From contig NC_089444.1 in assembly GCF_026210795.1 (NCBI RefSeq), forward strand, positions 3,214,501 through 3,278,500: 64,000 bases of DNA, read 5' to 3'. Under the pieces are notes generated by a model. That model did not search any database and was not told the DNA's origin. It saw only the letters and a program-made list of their open reading frames with translations. Source of the DNA: Rhizophagus irregularis (lineage: Eukaryota > Glomeromycota > Glomeromycetes > Glomerales > Glomeraceae). The position numbers and the translations under genes were made by a program. This document shows, piece after piece, positions 44,677-56,650 of the stretch; position 1 is the first letter of the stretch, and every line of letters begins with the position of its first letter.

Positions 44677-45732
44677 TAGAGTTTGGAACCGGATGCACCA
44701 TCCGGTTTTTAAACTGGTTCCACCCATTTTTTTTACGATTTGGTTCAATCCGGATTCATGCTGCAAAAACTGGTTTGCGTTTAAAGCGAGTGCAACCGGA
44801 TGCTCAACCCGGTGTGATATCGAAACTTTATAGTGCCGGCCTGAATTACGAAATTATAAATCACGTGATACCGGATAAATAGTTTAGCCACCGGGATTTT
44901 TATCAGTTATAGAAAATTATGCTCTGTAATTGTGTTACACAAGCTTTGTAATTCTGCCGAAATTATAAACTTGGCCAATTATATGCCGATCCCATTTAAT
45001 TCTGGCCAAAATTACAGTGTACTGTACACTTGACAAATTCATGCGGGTTGTCGGCAAATAGAATTTTGTAATTTGTCACGTGTCCCGTACATTTTGAAAT
45101 CAGTGTAAGCCAAATGCAAAAATGGAAACTCTAATCCAGGATGTAGATCATAGTAGAATTCCATAAGTTAACTGTTAATAATTGAAAACCAGGAACGTGA
45201 CTTCAGATGCGGCTAACTATTACTTTATTATTTATTTATTATAATTAAACAACCTATGGTGGTCCACCAATTTGTGTGAGCCTTGGATACATTGCAGTCG
45301 GCTCATACCTAGTGTAGTGTACATGGGTAGCGGGTCCCTAGGGACTTTGAATAGAAACGAACTACCATTGCACTACGCCTGCCATAAGGTGGGTACTGGT
45401 ATGAGAGCAGATTTAGGGGTCCACGCTATGCGTGGGTCCCCTAAATCTCTAGAGGCAAGATGACCCCTTCGGGCTCCTCCCAAGAGGTTGGGTCCATCAT
45501 TAGCTTAGAATTTATTGTTCTTTTAGATCATGTTTATTCTTATTTAGCGTTCGACCCCAGTCGAGTCTATATTTTAAAAATAAAATAAAATAAAAAATAT
45601 AATTAAACAAATATAAAACTGGGTACAAAAATTGGTTTCAACCGGGTTTGTAAAAACCGATTTGAAAAGGGTCGAACCGGTTGCACCCGTTTTAAATCCG
45701 GTTTCCAAAAATACAACCGGTTCCAAACTCTA
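44677..45732. mobile_element. hAT-type non-autonomous element, 1,056 bp
   Basis: The terminal repeats are TAGAGTTTGGAACCGG at the left and its exact reverse complement at the right. The 8-bp duplication TCTTCTTT (44669-44676 and 45733-45740) is the usual hAT length. Subterminal AACCGG/CCGGTT motifs recur at both ends. It has no transposase frame. It carries a nested SINE-like insertion. Excision restores the kinase-tail frame. Confidence 0.85.
45253..45597 (+). mobile_element. SINE-like insertion, 345 bp, 13-bp target duplication
   Basis: TATAATTAAACAA stands at 45240-45252 and 45598-45610. The insert ends in an AAAATAAAATAAAATAAAAA tail just before the right copy, as expected of a short retroposon. 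The body is unusually GC-rich for this window and includes a hairpin (GATTTAGGGGTCCACGC with GCGTGGGTCCCCTAAATC, about 45411-45448). A GTTCGACCCC motif near the 3' end resembles a polymerase III B box, but its position is not typical, so the RNA ancestor is unclear. Confidence 0.65.
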
Positions 45733-45824
45733 TCTTCTTTTATTAAATTATATTTTGAAGAAAATATAAATAATGAAGGTATTATATTTCAACTTAAGAA
45801 GTTTAATTGTTTCTTAATGATAAA

Positions 45825-47384
45825 ATGATTACTAATTTTATTTTTGTTTTAATATGTTGTAAAGATGTATCAAGTAAACATAAGGTTTGTTCTTATTGCA
45901 ATAAGCCAATTAATGAAGAATTATGGTGTAATGAATGTGATCCTCACTATATGATTGAAGGATGGACTAGCGAAAATTCAAAAGTTGATAAATTTATTAA
46001 AGATTCAATTTATAATGCAAGAAGTATAGATGGTAATCCTATATTTCTTGAATGGGTATTATATAACAGGTTTGTTGATATAAAGTTAATAAGTGAAGGT
46101 GGATTTTCCAAAGTATATTCAGCAACATGGTTAGATGGTAAGTCGGAATATGAAGAACTAAATAATGGTAGCTGGAAAAAATTAGATTCTAAACCCATGA
46201 AAGTTGCATTGAAGAAGTTAAATGGATCACAGAATATATCAGATAAATATTTAAATGAGGTATTCATTATTATTATAATTGTTTCAATATCTAATTATAC
46301 TGTATACTTTTATTAATTTATTTAAATAACAGCTTAAAATATGTTGGAATATTTATTTAAAAAGTCATTATTTAAGTTTCTATGGAATGACTAAAGATCC
46401 AATAACTAATGAATTTATAATGATATTAGAATTTGCAAATAATGGAAGTTTAAGGAATATTCTTTCCTATAATTTTAATAATATGTTATGGAAAGATAAA
46501 ATTAAATTATTATATAATTTGGCTATTGATCTTAAAAATATGCATGAGTTAGGATATTTTCATAAAGATTTTCATAGTGGTAATATTTTACAAAATAAAA
46601 ATAATTATTACATTTCAGATTTTGGATTATCTGGAAAAGCTAATGAACAAAAATCTGATAGTAAGATATATGGTGTCTTACCATATATTGCCCCAGAAGT
46701 TTTAGATAAAGATCCATATACACTATCTTCTGATATTTATAGTTTTGGAGTAATTATGGCCGAATTGTCATCTGGAAAACCACCTTTTTATGATAGAAAG
46801 CATAATTTAAGTTTAGCATTAGATATATGTAATGGACTCAGGCCAGAATTTGAAAAGGGAACACCTGAAATTTATAAGAAATTGGCTTATAGATGTATGA
46901 ATGCTGATCCAAATCAAAGACTAAAAGCAAGTGAATTAATGAAGATATTAGTGTTTTGGTATTATTCAATTAGTCAAAAAATTTTTAAATTTAACTCAAG
47001 GGAAATTGAAGCTATATTAGAAACTGATAATGAGATACCGAAAATTATAATCTCATATAAGAAGGATACTGATAAATATACTTATAGTAAAGGAGAAATT
47101 AAAACTATATTTGAAGAAGCTGATAAAGAGATACCAAATATTTCAACCTCATATAAGAAAGTTCCTGATGCTATATATACTAGCCGCGCATTTACATTTA
47201 GTAGTTTACCAAGACCTGTTAATTCCATTACTACTACTTCATGTGTTCAAGGAGATGAAGAAGGTATTGATTTTAACTTAAGTTTTATTACAAATATAAT
47301 TAAGTAATTATTAAATTTTGTTATTTCATTATTTTAGTTTATTGTCATGATTCTCAATTAGTTGACTTAGATGTTAAGAGGTAA
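45825..47384 (+). CDS. TKL-type protein kinase, second of the tandem set
   Basis: Exons 45825-46259, 46333-47263 and 47338-47384 give 470 residues; without the last splice the frame stops at 47307. A Cys-x2-Cys pair (CSYCNKPI..LWCNECDP) precedes the kinase domain. Visible motifs: EGGFSKVYSATW glycine loop (first Gly is Ser), VALKKL, HKDFHSGN catalytic loop with Asp present, SDFG, IAPEV and DIYSFG. It is thus likely active, unlike the first kinase. The tail has two ADKEIPN-like repeats and, with the last exon, ends VYCHDSQLVDLDVKR. The N-terminus is doubtful: the ATG lies inside the stop of the first kinase's tail and opens into a hydrophobic stretch. An acceptor just before 45865 would suit a different 5' exon. 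Confidence 0.85.
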
Positions 47385-48217
47385 CGTAATTTATAATATG
47401 CACTTTTTACATTTTTTTTATAGTGATTATATACTTATTTATTCAATCAAAATGACAGATTTTGGTGATAAATATCATAAGTAATTCCAAATACAAAGTG
47501 ACTATCATATATAAAACGGATGTCGTATATAGACGCTTCACTTCAGTAAATACCTGATATATCGTGATTGTTTTAAATGAAAAACTTATAAATTATAAAA
47601 GATTTTTTCATATCAGAGGAGTAACTTATTATAAGTTAAACTTTTTATTAAAGTTAAACATTTGACTTTTGATTATTTTTGGATAGTCATCCTTAAAAAG
47701 AAATATTATGAACATTTTTATATTACAATTTTTAACATATATAAATATAAAATGTTAGTTTATCAATTTAACTTTCTTCTATCAATCCTTATGTACATTA
47801 AAATCCAAATTTAATTTGTCTAATATATTTTAATGGTATAAATTTCTGATGTATAAATATTTAATAGTCACAATATTTACGATCGTTAATTGCTGCGTCT
47901 TTAGATAAATAATAAATTTTTTTTTTTGAAATCCTTTAAAATAAATGGTAAAGTTGGATTAATTAATTAAAAAATTGAAAATCAAAAAATAAAAATTTAA
48001 ATAAAAAAAATTATCGTACTTTTTGGTTAAAATTAAATTTTTGATGTATCGGAAAGAAATTTTTCCTTAACAACAAATCATTGACTAGACTAATTAGGTT
48101 TGAGTACAGGAGTACATACGCAGTCATTGTTACACATAATTGACTTTATAAGTAGACCGTTTCCGAAAATTTTTTTTTTAAATTTATTTAAAAAAATTTA
48201 CAATAAAATATTTCATT
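47385..48217. other. AT-rich spacer between kinase genes
   Basis: There is no supported gene. Runs of T and A occur before the next start codon, and nothing more specific can be read. Confidence 0.4.
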
Positions 48218-50394
48218 ATGTCTGTTATTAGAAATGATTTAATTAATAATACACTTAATAAAGCAACTGCACTAACGGATTATAATATTCACAATGATAT
48301 ACACAAACAATTTGAATTTCAAAAACAAACAATTCTTGCTGATGAATCACTTACAAAAGATGAAAAATCCGAAGCAATAAGAATATTAACTATATGTTAT
48401 GATAAGGATAAAATTTTTTATAATGAAGGAACAAGAAGAGTTTGTGAAAATTGTAACCAAAAATGTTTAGCTACATTATATTGTGAATATTGTGTTCGAA
48501 ATTATTTAAAAAATAATTTTTCAAATTGGACTTCTGGAAATGATGATATTAATAATTTAATACAAGAATGTCAGATAAATACACTTGAACCAGATGGTAT
48601 AATTGAATGGATTCCATATAATAATTTAAAAAATATTAAATATTTAACAAAAGGTGGATATTCTGAAATTTATACAGCAAATTGGATTGATGGATATTTT
48701 ATTGAATGGGATTCTAACCAACAACAATTAAAAAGATTTGGAGGGCAGTATGTAGTACTTAAAAGATTAGAAAATGTTGATAGTGCAAATAAACGTTGGT
48801 TTGAAGAGGTTTGTAATCTAAAATGGTATAGTAATTTTTCATTTAAAATTTTTTATAATATATTCTTTATTTTATAGGCTAATTCGCATTTAAATATATG
48901 TAATAAATGGGCAGAGATTGTCCAATGTTTTGGTTTGACAAAAGATCCATTAAATGGAGATTATATGCTTGTAATGAATAAATTGGATACAGATTTAAGA
49001 AAATATTTACAACAAAATCATAATCAACTTACATGGAAAGAAAGAATTCAAATTGCTGCTGACATAATATTGGCACTTTTACGAGTTCATAAAGAGAATG
49101 CGATTCATAGAGATTTGCATTCTGGAAATATACTATTTAAAACCCAATTTTTTATTGGTGATCTTGGATTTTGTGGGCCTGCAGATAAACCATTAAAGAG
49201 TGTATATGGAAATCTTCCTTACATTGCACCGGAAGTTATTGCAGGAAAAGTAACTACTTTTAAATCTGATATTTATAGTATTGGCATACTTATGTGGGAA
49301 ATTTCATCTGGACAACACCCATTTATTAATTACGAACATAATTATGATCTTGCTATGAATATTGTTAATGGTATAAGACCAAAAATTGTATCAGGAACTC
49401 CTTTAGAATATAAAAATTTAATGAAACAATGTTGGGATGCTGATCCATCAAAGCGACCTGGTACACTTTGGGAAAAAATAAGAGAAATTTATTTATTTTA
49501 TCAAAATAAACCAAATGAATTGTTAACTAAATTGAAAGAAGATAATAGTTTGGAAATAGGTGATTTAGAAAACTATACAAATAGTAGCAAATTATTTACG
49601 AGTAAAGTTCATCAATTTGAAAATTTTCCTGAACCAAGAAATGCAACAGAAGGTATTATTGAAATTTGTTATTTGATTTTTAATATATATGGTTGATATT
49701 AATAATTAAAATCTTACCTATTTAATTAAACAATAATGCAGAAGAACAGGAAGGTATAAATTAACCATACAAATTTATATGTATTTTTTATTTTAAATCA
49801 TTAAATAATAAATTATTTTCTTTTATTAGCATTTCACAGTAATAAATCATACAACTTTCATATTCCCAATAACAGTAAGTATATCAGATTTATGTCAATA
49901 TAATAAGATACTTTATTTGATTTATTTTTATCTATCATTAGTTGATGATTTTGATAAGTTGAATAATCAGAAGAATAGTTCAAAAAAAAATAGTATTTTC
50001 AAAGGTAATTTGTAAAACATATTTAATATTATTTCCTTTAAAATATAAATATTAATTTGTTGGTAATCTAAATTTTTTAGTTAGTACTAAAGAATCATTA
50101 AAAGGGAATTCAAAAAATGGCAAGTAGGATGATTAATATTATCAATTTAATTGTTTAATATTGAACATAAAGTTATTTTAATTTTTTAGATATTCAAGAA
50201 ACAATGCAATAACAAATAAAAAAATATCATGATGATATTGATGGTATGTAATATAATTATTTAAACTGATTATAATAATTATAATAATAATTAATTTAAT
50301 ACTTTCTAAATAATTATTTTATTTGTAGATGATGAAATACATAATAATCCAAATCTTCATTCGAAAGAACAAGACGAATTGGAACTTCCGGATA
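48218..50394 (+). CDS. TKL-type protein kinase, third of the tandem set, with micro-exon tail
   Basis: Main exons are 48218-48808 and 48878-49652. A helical N-terminus of about 80 residues is followed by a Cys4 motif (CENCNQKCLATLYCEYC), then the kinase: GGYSEIYTANW, VVLKRL, IHRDLHSGN catalytic loop, DLG in place of DFG, IAPEV and DIYSIG. It is likely active. Small in-phase exons follow (49742-49753, 49830-49874, 49942-50004, 50081-50123), after which the splice phase fails and further exons (50190-50243, with a TAA in the expected frame, and 50329-50394, reading NNPNLHSKEQDELELPD) look degraded. Reading through the working junctions gives about 523 residues. Without the tail splices the frame stops at 49696. 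Confidence 0.82.
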
Positions 50395-51894
50395 GTAAGG
50401 ATTCTTTATTTTTAAATTTGAAATTTTAATTAATTTAAAAAATCACTACTAAAGTCTTTTTTTAAATAAATTTTTAGATATAGATAAATAATCATGAAAA
50501 ATGCTATCTTCTATGTAATACTATTATTACACATGATGTATTTTTATATAAATTATTTAAACACTAGGACTAGAGTAATAAGATTAAATATTTCTTAGTT
50601 TGTAATTTAAATAATTTGTTTATTTATTTATTTTTTTTTGTTTTTATATTATAACTTATCAATAAATTACTTTATAAATTTATTCAATTATATATTATGA
50701 TTAGAATTTAAGATGATTTTAACTGAAAAGAATTGACATAATGAGCCTTTAATAGTTATCTGAGAAGTATGTTTAAATAGTATATCATCAAGTTGTGAAA
50801 TCACTGAAATTTTTATGAATTATGAAATCATATTGTAGTATTATCTAACAAACACCGTATTATATTAGGGTGAGACGTCGCCTAATTAATTAATCAAAGC
50901 TATGTCAGCAACATTGGTTATTTTACTATAATCAGATTTTTCATGTTACACGGATCAATTTTTTTTAAATTTTTAAATTTGTCCGTTAAGCAAATTTTAA
51001 ATGATCACTTTTAACGTAAAATTAAATTATTTTTGACCAAATAAATTATCAAATAATATGTTTGCTTTTTTTTCACGATCATTATCTTCAATATTTTCCT
51101 GAATAGCATCATATTACAATTGACAAATTTTAAAATGTTTCACCGCATGATGAAAACATGGTTTTACCTTCAAATTTACATGACAAGTCTATAGATGGTT
51201 TAAGAACAAAGTTACATTCAAATATTTCTCTTTATCATATAAAACTTTAGAGATTTGGTGCTTTATTAGTTCAAATTTTCTTTTAAGCAAATATATCAAA
51301 TCATTTTTAAAACCTTTGTAAAAAAAAAAACGTAATTACTTTGAGATGGTTCTTAAGAACAGTTTTCAACCAAAAGAAAGTTGAAAAATGTACACAATAT
51401 TCGCAAGAAACTTTTAGAGTCTTGAGTTTTGCAATAATCTGAGTTATTATTTAGTGCTATTTCTCTTTTATACTGGTCATCAGTAAGGATTAAGGATTTA
51501 ATATTGTATATTTCTAGTACTTTAAAATGTTCAGAAATGTTTAAATATCTTATTGCTAGGATGAGTATACTAAGAATGAAAAACTCTGGACAGGTATATA
51601 TATATAAATAATGAAATTTAAAATGTAGTAATTAGAAGAATAAATAAAATATTATATTTTATAGATTTTAGATTCTATCTGGTTGCAACTTTTAAAGTTA
51701 AAGTTTGCTTAATAACTGAATATTAGAGTTCTAAGAATGAAGAATTCTAGATAGGTATATTATGAATAATAAACTTTCAAATATTTGTTCTATAATAATT
51801 AAAAACAACAAAGTATTATATTTTAAATATGGTAATGCAATTTTGAAAATAGTACTGTTTGAAATATGAATTATCGTAATGTTGGCTACCTGGT
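50395..51894. other. AT-rich intergenic stretch
   Basis: No supported gene, RNA or repeat array was found. Confidence 0.4.
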
Positions 51895-52040
51895 CGAAGA
51901 ACTGTTGTGGGGTATAAAGCCTGACCATCTTATTAATTGGAGCTGTAACTATGAGTTTCTTTTTGGTATTCTTTTGCAATACCCTTTTTTGTTCTGTCCT
52001 TCTTGATTCCACAGTTTTTACGGGTTGTTTCTTTTTTTGG
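51895..52040 (-). pseudogene. Short coding relic (basic, VTAPINKMVRLYTPQQF)
   Basis: One minus-strand frame reads KKKKQPVKTVESRRTEQK through VTAPINKMVRLYTPQQFFD and then a GTAGCC donor-like site. The composition is protein-like, but there is no start codon and a TAA lies directly upstream. It is probably a leftover exon of an unknown gene. Confidence 0.3.
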
Positions 52041-53130
52041 ATTAAATTGCGTAGCCCATATCTGATACTATGAAAGAATTATAACTCTTCAGGTATTCAT
52101 AATATTTTTAGTAATTGATAAATAATGATTATAATAACTGGTATTAAATAATAAAGATGATTGAATTCTAAAATTTCTTTTTAAATTCTGAATTATAGTT
52201 TTAAGATAGAAATTTCCTTCCTATCATCGTATTTTTTCTTCTTTATATATAGATATTTTCATTTTTTATTATTTAATTTGTTTTATAAAAAATTATGCAT
52301 CTAATTATAGTAAATTCCAGTTTAAATAACTCAATTAAGGTTTATTGGAATTAATGTTTGAGAAAGAAGATCTCTAAGCTGGCTATTCTGGTATTATACT
52401 TTAATCCTCTTTGAATTCATCTTATCAGTTTTATTTGGAAGTAAATAAAGTAAATAGTAATATATCTTTATTAATGTATTTAATATTAGTGAAGTGATAT
52501 AAAGACCAATTTCTTTTAATTCTTTAACTATTTGTTAACTTTAGTTCTTTTTTTAATTTTGCTTAAATATTCAAATTGTTCCTTTAATGTCTTAATTGTA
52601 AATTGGTGCTAGTTATAATAACTTTGGAAATCTTCCAAGTAAAAGTAAACCATGTGTTGTAATATCAGCATAATTTTTATACTTGCATATTATATTATGG
52701 ATATTTCTATATACATGTTATTTTACAATATTCTTGTATATATTATACTTGCTGTCGGTACACATTATATTTTTCTTTTTGCTTAAAGGTTAATCATAAA
52801 ACTTAAATAAATATGATAGCAGAATTGCAACCATATATAGAAATCAAGCATGTACAGTATATATATAGTTATAATAGCCTTTAGATTCAAATTTTTTTAT
52901 AAATATTATTGATCCATTCATCCATCTTTAAATCTGTGATTATAAAATAAAATATCCAATTATTCCAGTATTATTATTGTATGATTAATACTAATTTTAA
53001 GTTGCAATTAGATTTTTTCTACTAATGGAAACAATATCAAAGTTTTAAGAATGAGAAAAAACTCAAGATAGAAATATTGATGGATTAGTCTTTTTATTTG
53101 ATTATTATTATATCATGTGCCCGTTTATTT
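52041..53130. other. AT-rich intergenic stretch
   Basis: No supported gene or repeat array was found. Confidence 0.4.
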
Positions 53131-53134
53131 TAAG

Positions 53135-53590
53135 GCTTGGTTTCAGTTGGCTTAGTTTAACTTAATTGTTTTAATTGGGCTTAGTTGAGCTTACTTATTA
53201 TTTGGAGCTTATTAGGCTTATAGCCTTATACCTTTATTATGTGGTTAGAAAACAACAAAATTATTTTGGTTTAACTTAATTGTTTTAATTGGCTGAATTG
53301 GGCTTACTTATTAGTTGAGGCTTATTAGACTTATAACTTTTATTATTGGGCTTAGAAACAAATTATTTTAGTATAACTTAATTGTTTTAATAGGGCTGAA
53401 TTGGGCTTATTTATCATTAGTTGAGGCTTATTAGACTTGTAACCTTTATTATTGGGCTTAGAAACGAAATTATTTTAGTGTAACTTAATTGTTTTAATTG
53501 GGCTGAATTGGGCTTACCTATTAGATAGTTGAGGCTTATTAGACACCTTTATTATAGGGGCTTAGAAAAAATAAATTGTTTTGGTAAACA
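53135..53590. repeat. Minisatellite, period about 102-114 bp, four copies
   Basis: Units begin TAACTTAATTGTTTTAATTG near 53158, 53272, 53374 and 53481. Each includes GGCTGAATTGGGCTTA, GAGGCTTATTAGACTTATA and TTATTATTGGGCTTAGAAA. No frame is open across the array. Confidence 0.8.
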
Positions 53591-55339
53591 GTAGTTTTTC
53601 ACATGCAAATACAGTTACACAAGAATATAATACCGATGGTAAATAAGGATCGAAACAGTAGGAAAAATATTATACAAGATGCAAGAGAGAATTTTTACTA
53701 TTAACTTTTCTTTAAGCCTTTTTACAGGTAAAAAAGATCAAAATATAATAATTTTCGATAAGAGATCTACTAGAGATAAAGTATTTATAGAATTTTGTTA
53801 GGAGAGAAATTTAACCTCGTTAAAAAGTTGCAGTATTTTACTATTAGAATTATTTACAAGATTGATGAGAAATATTTCAATTATAGATTTTCAACTCATT
53901 GTTTTTTCCGAATAAGTAATGATCAAATTGGACGGTCAGATCGCACGTTTTTAATGGTCTAAAAAATCAAATTGAAGGAGTCGCGAAAAAAATCATTTTC
54001 CTATAGTAAGAGAATGAGAATTTTTTTAAAAAAAATTCTCTTATTTCTCTTGTTTCAATCATTATTCATCATGAAGAGATGGGTAAGGTTATACTATATT
54101 TAATCGAGTTGACATCTAATTATTTATTAGTGTCAAGAGGTGGTTTAAAAATCAACTTTTGATATTTGACAAATAAACTATTGAAGTTAATACATTTATT
54201 TTCAAACGGTTGTGTATTATAACCAATGGTTATTCTTGTCTCAAAATAATCGAAATTAAGTACCATCATGCTTTTTGGTAATAATACCTATAAATTTGCA
54301 ATGGATAATTCGCCATTACGCTTTGGTATTCAAAAAAAATACATTTTTTCTAAGTTAAATGTTTCCAATTTAAAACATTTATGTGCAGCAGTAATAATAA
54401 GATTTTGGACAGTATATAGAAAAATGTGGAAGGAAATATTATTAAAATTCTGTATCTAGTACTTTATGAAAAAAATTATAAATTTACTCAAGTTTGCAGA
54501 TTAGTAAATAAAAATATTTTATTTATTTTTTTTCTAAGTACCAAAAAGTATTGATAAATTCAATGCATATTAAATTATAATGAACAATATATTTACATAT
54601 ATATAATTAATATCCGAAATAAAAATGATACAATATTTTGTTTGGATATATATATAACCTGAAATTTTTTATTATATTCATTCTTTCTACTATTTTTTTA
54701 TTTACTTCATTTTATCTTAAAGACCTCAGTTTTTTTACCTAACCTTTAAAAAAAAAATTTAGAATTTTACCTCATTTAAAATTATTTATCAGATTATAAA
54801 CATATTATTAAATATTATTGAATATATTAAATGTCTGCTTCTACTATTGAACTTTAAACTCATACATATATACTGTATATAATATATATATAATAGTACA
54901 ATAACAAGTTCATAATGTCTATCTGTATTGTAATTTGTAATCTAAATTGCGTGTAACATTGTAAACTGGGACCAAGAAATATACTTACCTCATGGCAAAA
55001 AAATTTACTATTAGGTGTAGATGACCATGCCAATCATGGGCAACTCTTACCCTCTATCACCATCAATCCAAAGGTTATCCCTAACGCATTAATTATTAAT
55101 TTTGGGAGCAGTATTATATTTAATTTAAGTATATGAAGCATTTTAAATGTACTGCGTCCATAATGACATAACACTACTGCGTCCGTAATGACGTAAAACT
55201 ATTCTTGAAATTTTATCAGTTACTATATTTGTCCAAAGTTACGTCAAAAGATCTCCATCCTTAAAAAAGGTCATTCCATATGCAGTTTAAGCAATGAGAA
55301 TAATACTTTTTTATCATAATTGGAGTATTAAAATTCAAT
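53591..55339. other. AT-rich intergenic stretch with one short ORF
   Basis: An ATG-started frame of 63 codons lies at 54268-54459, with no recognised domain and a weak coding look. Otherwise nothing is supported. Confidence 0.35.
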
Positions 55340-56650
55340 GATTTAATGATTTATAGTAGGAGGCAACTGAAACTGCCACCCCTTATGACTACTTCTAAAC
55401 AAGAACACATCATATCAACACTCCCACCCTTATTTCAATTTATAAAGGATTCCTTTCCATTCAAGAATTTTATAATGCTTATGTTAATAGCTGTGATATC
55501 CATCATATTACACCTTTATCCAAGATTAATGTTGCCCAAATACTTTTAAATGAGTTGGATATAAATAGTAACTGAATGTATATTGATGGTAAAAAAACTA
55601 GAGTTCTTAATATAACCAGAGTTATTACAAATCAATTCCTCTACTAAAGTCTAGAATGTTAGGAGCTATGAATGATAAAAGTATATGAAATTTCTTTACG
55701 CTTTTACGCTTTACGCTTTTACATTTTACGCTTTTACGTTTTTACATTTTTATGTTATGCTTTTATGTTTTTACACTTCTACCTTTTTTAACAAATTATT
55801 TTATTATTATTTTAGCGACAAAAAAAAAGGAAACTAGTGTGTTGTCCATCAGAAAGGTCAGTGTTTGTCAGAGGCAACGATCTCAGTAACATTAGCTATC
55901 GACAGCTAAAAGAAACTATTATGAGATATTCAATCATTCAAAGACATAATCTCAACTTTCATATTCTCAAAAATTCAGACTTGCCATAAGAAAAATAATA
56001 GCTATATTTTTATATTATTTTATTATTACTAACTAATTATTTTAATATCATTAATTAATGTTTTTAGTTACAGGTACATTCATTTTAAAGCGAAGTATGA
56101 GACATCAATTTTTTATTATGCCGTCCATAATCAGAATTTTACTGGACCAATGGAACCCAAATAAAATTTTCACCATCTAGAAAGACAGGCTCAAATAAAT
56201 TTACTAAATATAAAGTTTATAAGGTATTGATCAAATAATATCTATAGTATCCTTGAAATATTCACATACATTTCATATTGTTAAATTGTTAATACAGGAT
56301 CCTCCATCACTTGAACAAGAAGAACAGCCACTACCACCGCTACCTCTGTCACCACCGCTACCTCCACTTGAACAAGAACAGCAACCTCCATCTTCACCAG
56401 ATCAACCTCTACCAGATCAATCTCCACCACCTCCAATGTATGTTGTATATGAACGAAGGTAATAAATATATTGCAAATTGATTGATATTATATATACACA
56501 GTTAATTGAATGAAAGATTTTATTTACATAAAAAGCAAAAGAGTATGTTATCGTAATTCAAGTCCCCGAATTATCCAATGAAGATGATCAAACTGTCAAA
56601 AGAAACTCTAACCATATTAGAAAATTTCATTAGGAACAAAGATATATAAT
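55340..56650 (+). pseudogene. Decayed multi-exon gene of unknown family
   Basis: Several protein-like blocks appear in order on the plus strand. About 55,410-55,566 reads TPTLISIYKGFLSIQEFYN and INVAQILLNELDIN. About 55,817-55,988, after a TTTTAG acceptor, reads KLVCCPSERSVFVRGNDLS. About 56,075-56,223 reads HFKAKYETSIFYYAVHNQN with a stop inside. 56,300-56,459, between CAG and GTAATA, is Pro/Glu/Gln-rich (PPLPPLEQEQQPPSSPDQP). About 56,542-56,640 reads IQVPELSNEDDQTVKRN. Stops and shifts between blocks mark it as broken. No domain is recognised. Confidence 0.45.

Larger units (their letters stand above)
44539..45828 (+). pseudogene. Displaced C-terminal tail of the first kinase, itself split
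   Basis: After AAT (44536-44538) the sequence reads VEAIFKKADKEIPN, DTIYISQTFSFNNLPNPIN. This matches the tail of the second kinase (KTIFEEADKEIPNIS, DAIYTSRAFTFSSLP). It continues the frame left at 17578 once the 27-kb element is removed. The tail breaks at 44676 with a hAT-type insertion and resumes in frame at 45741 (IKLYFEENINNEG), ending at a TGA at 45828. This stop overlaps the ATG at 45825 where the second kinase's frame opens. Confidence 0.8.

Noticed and set aside
45272-45463. 63-codon frame in the GC-rich SINE-like insert
   Set aside because: It lies in a short retroposon body with hairpins; it opens only because of its GC content.
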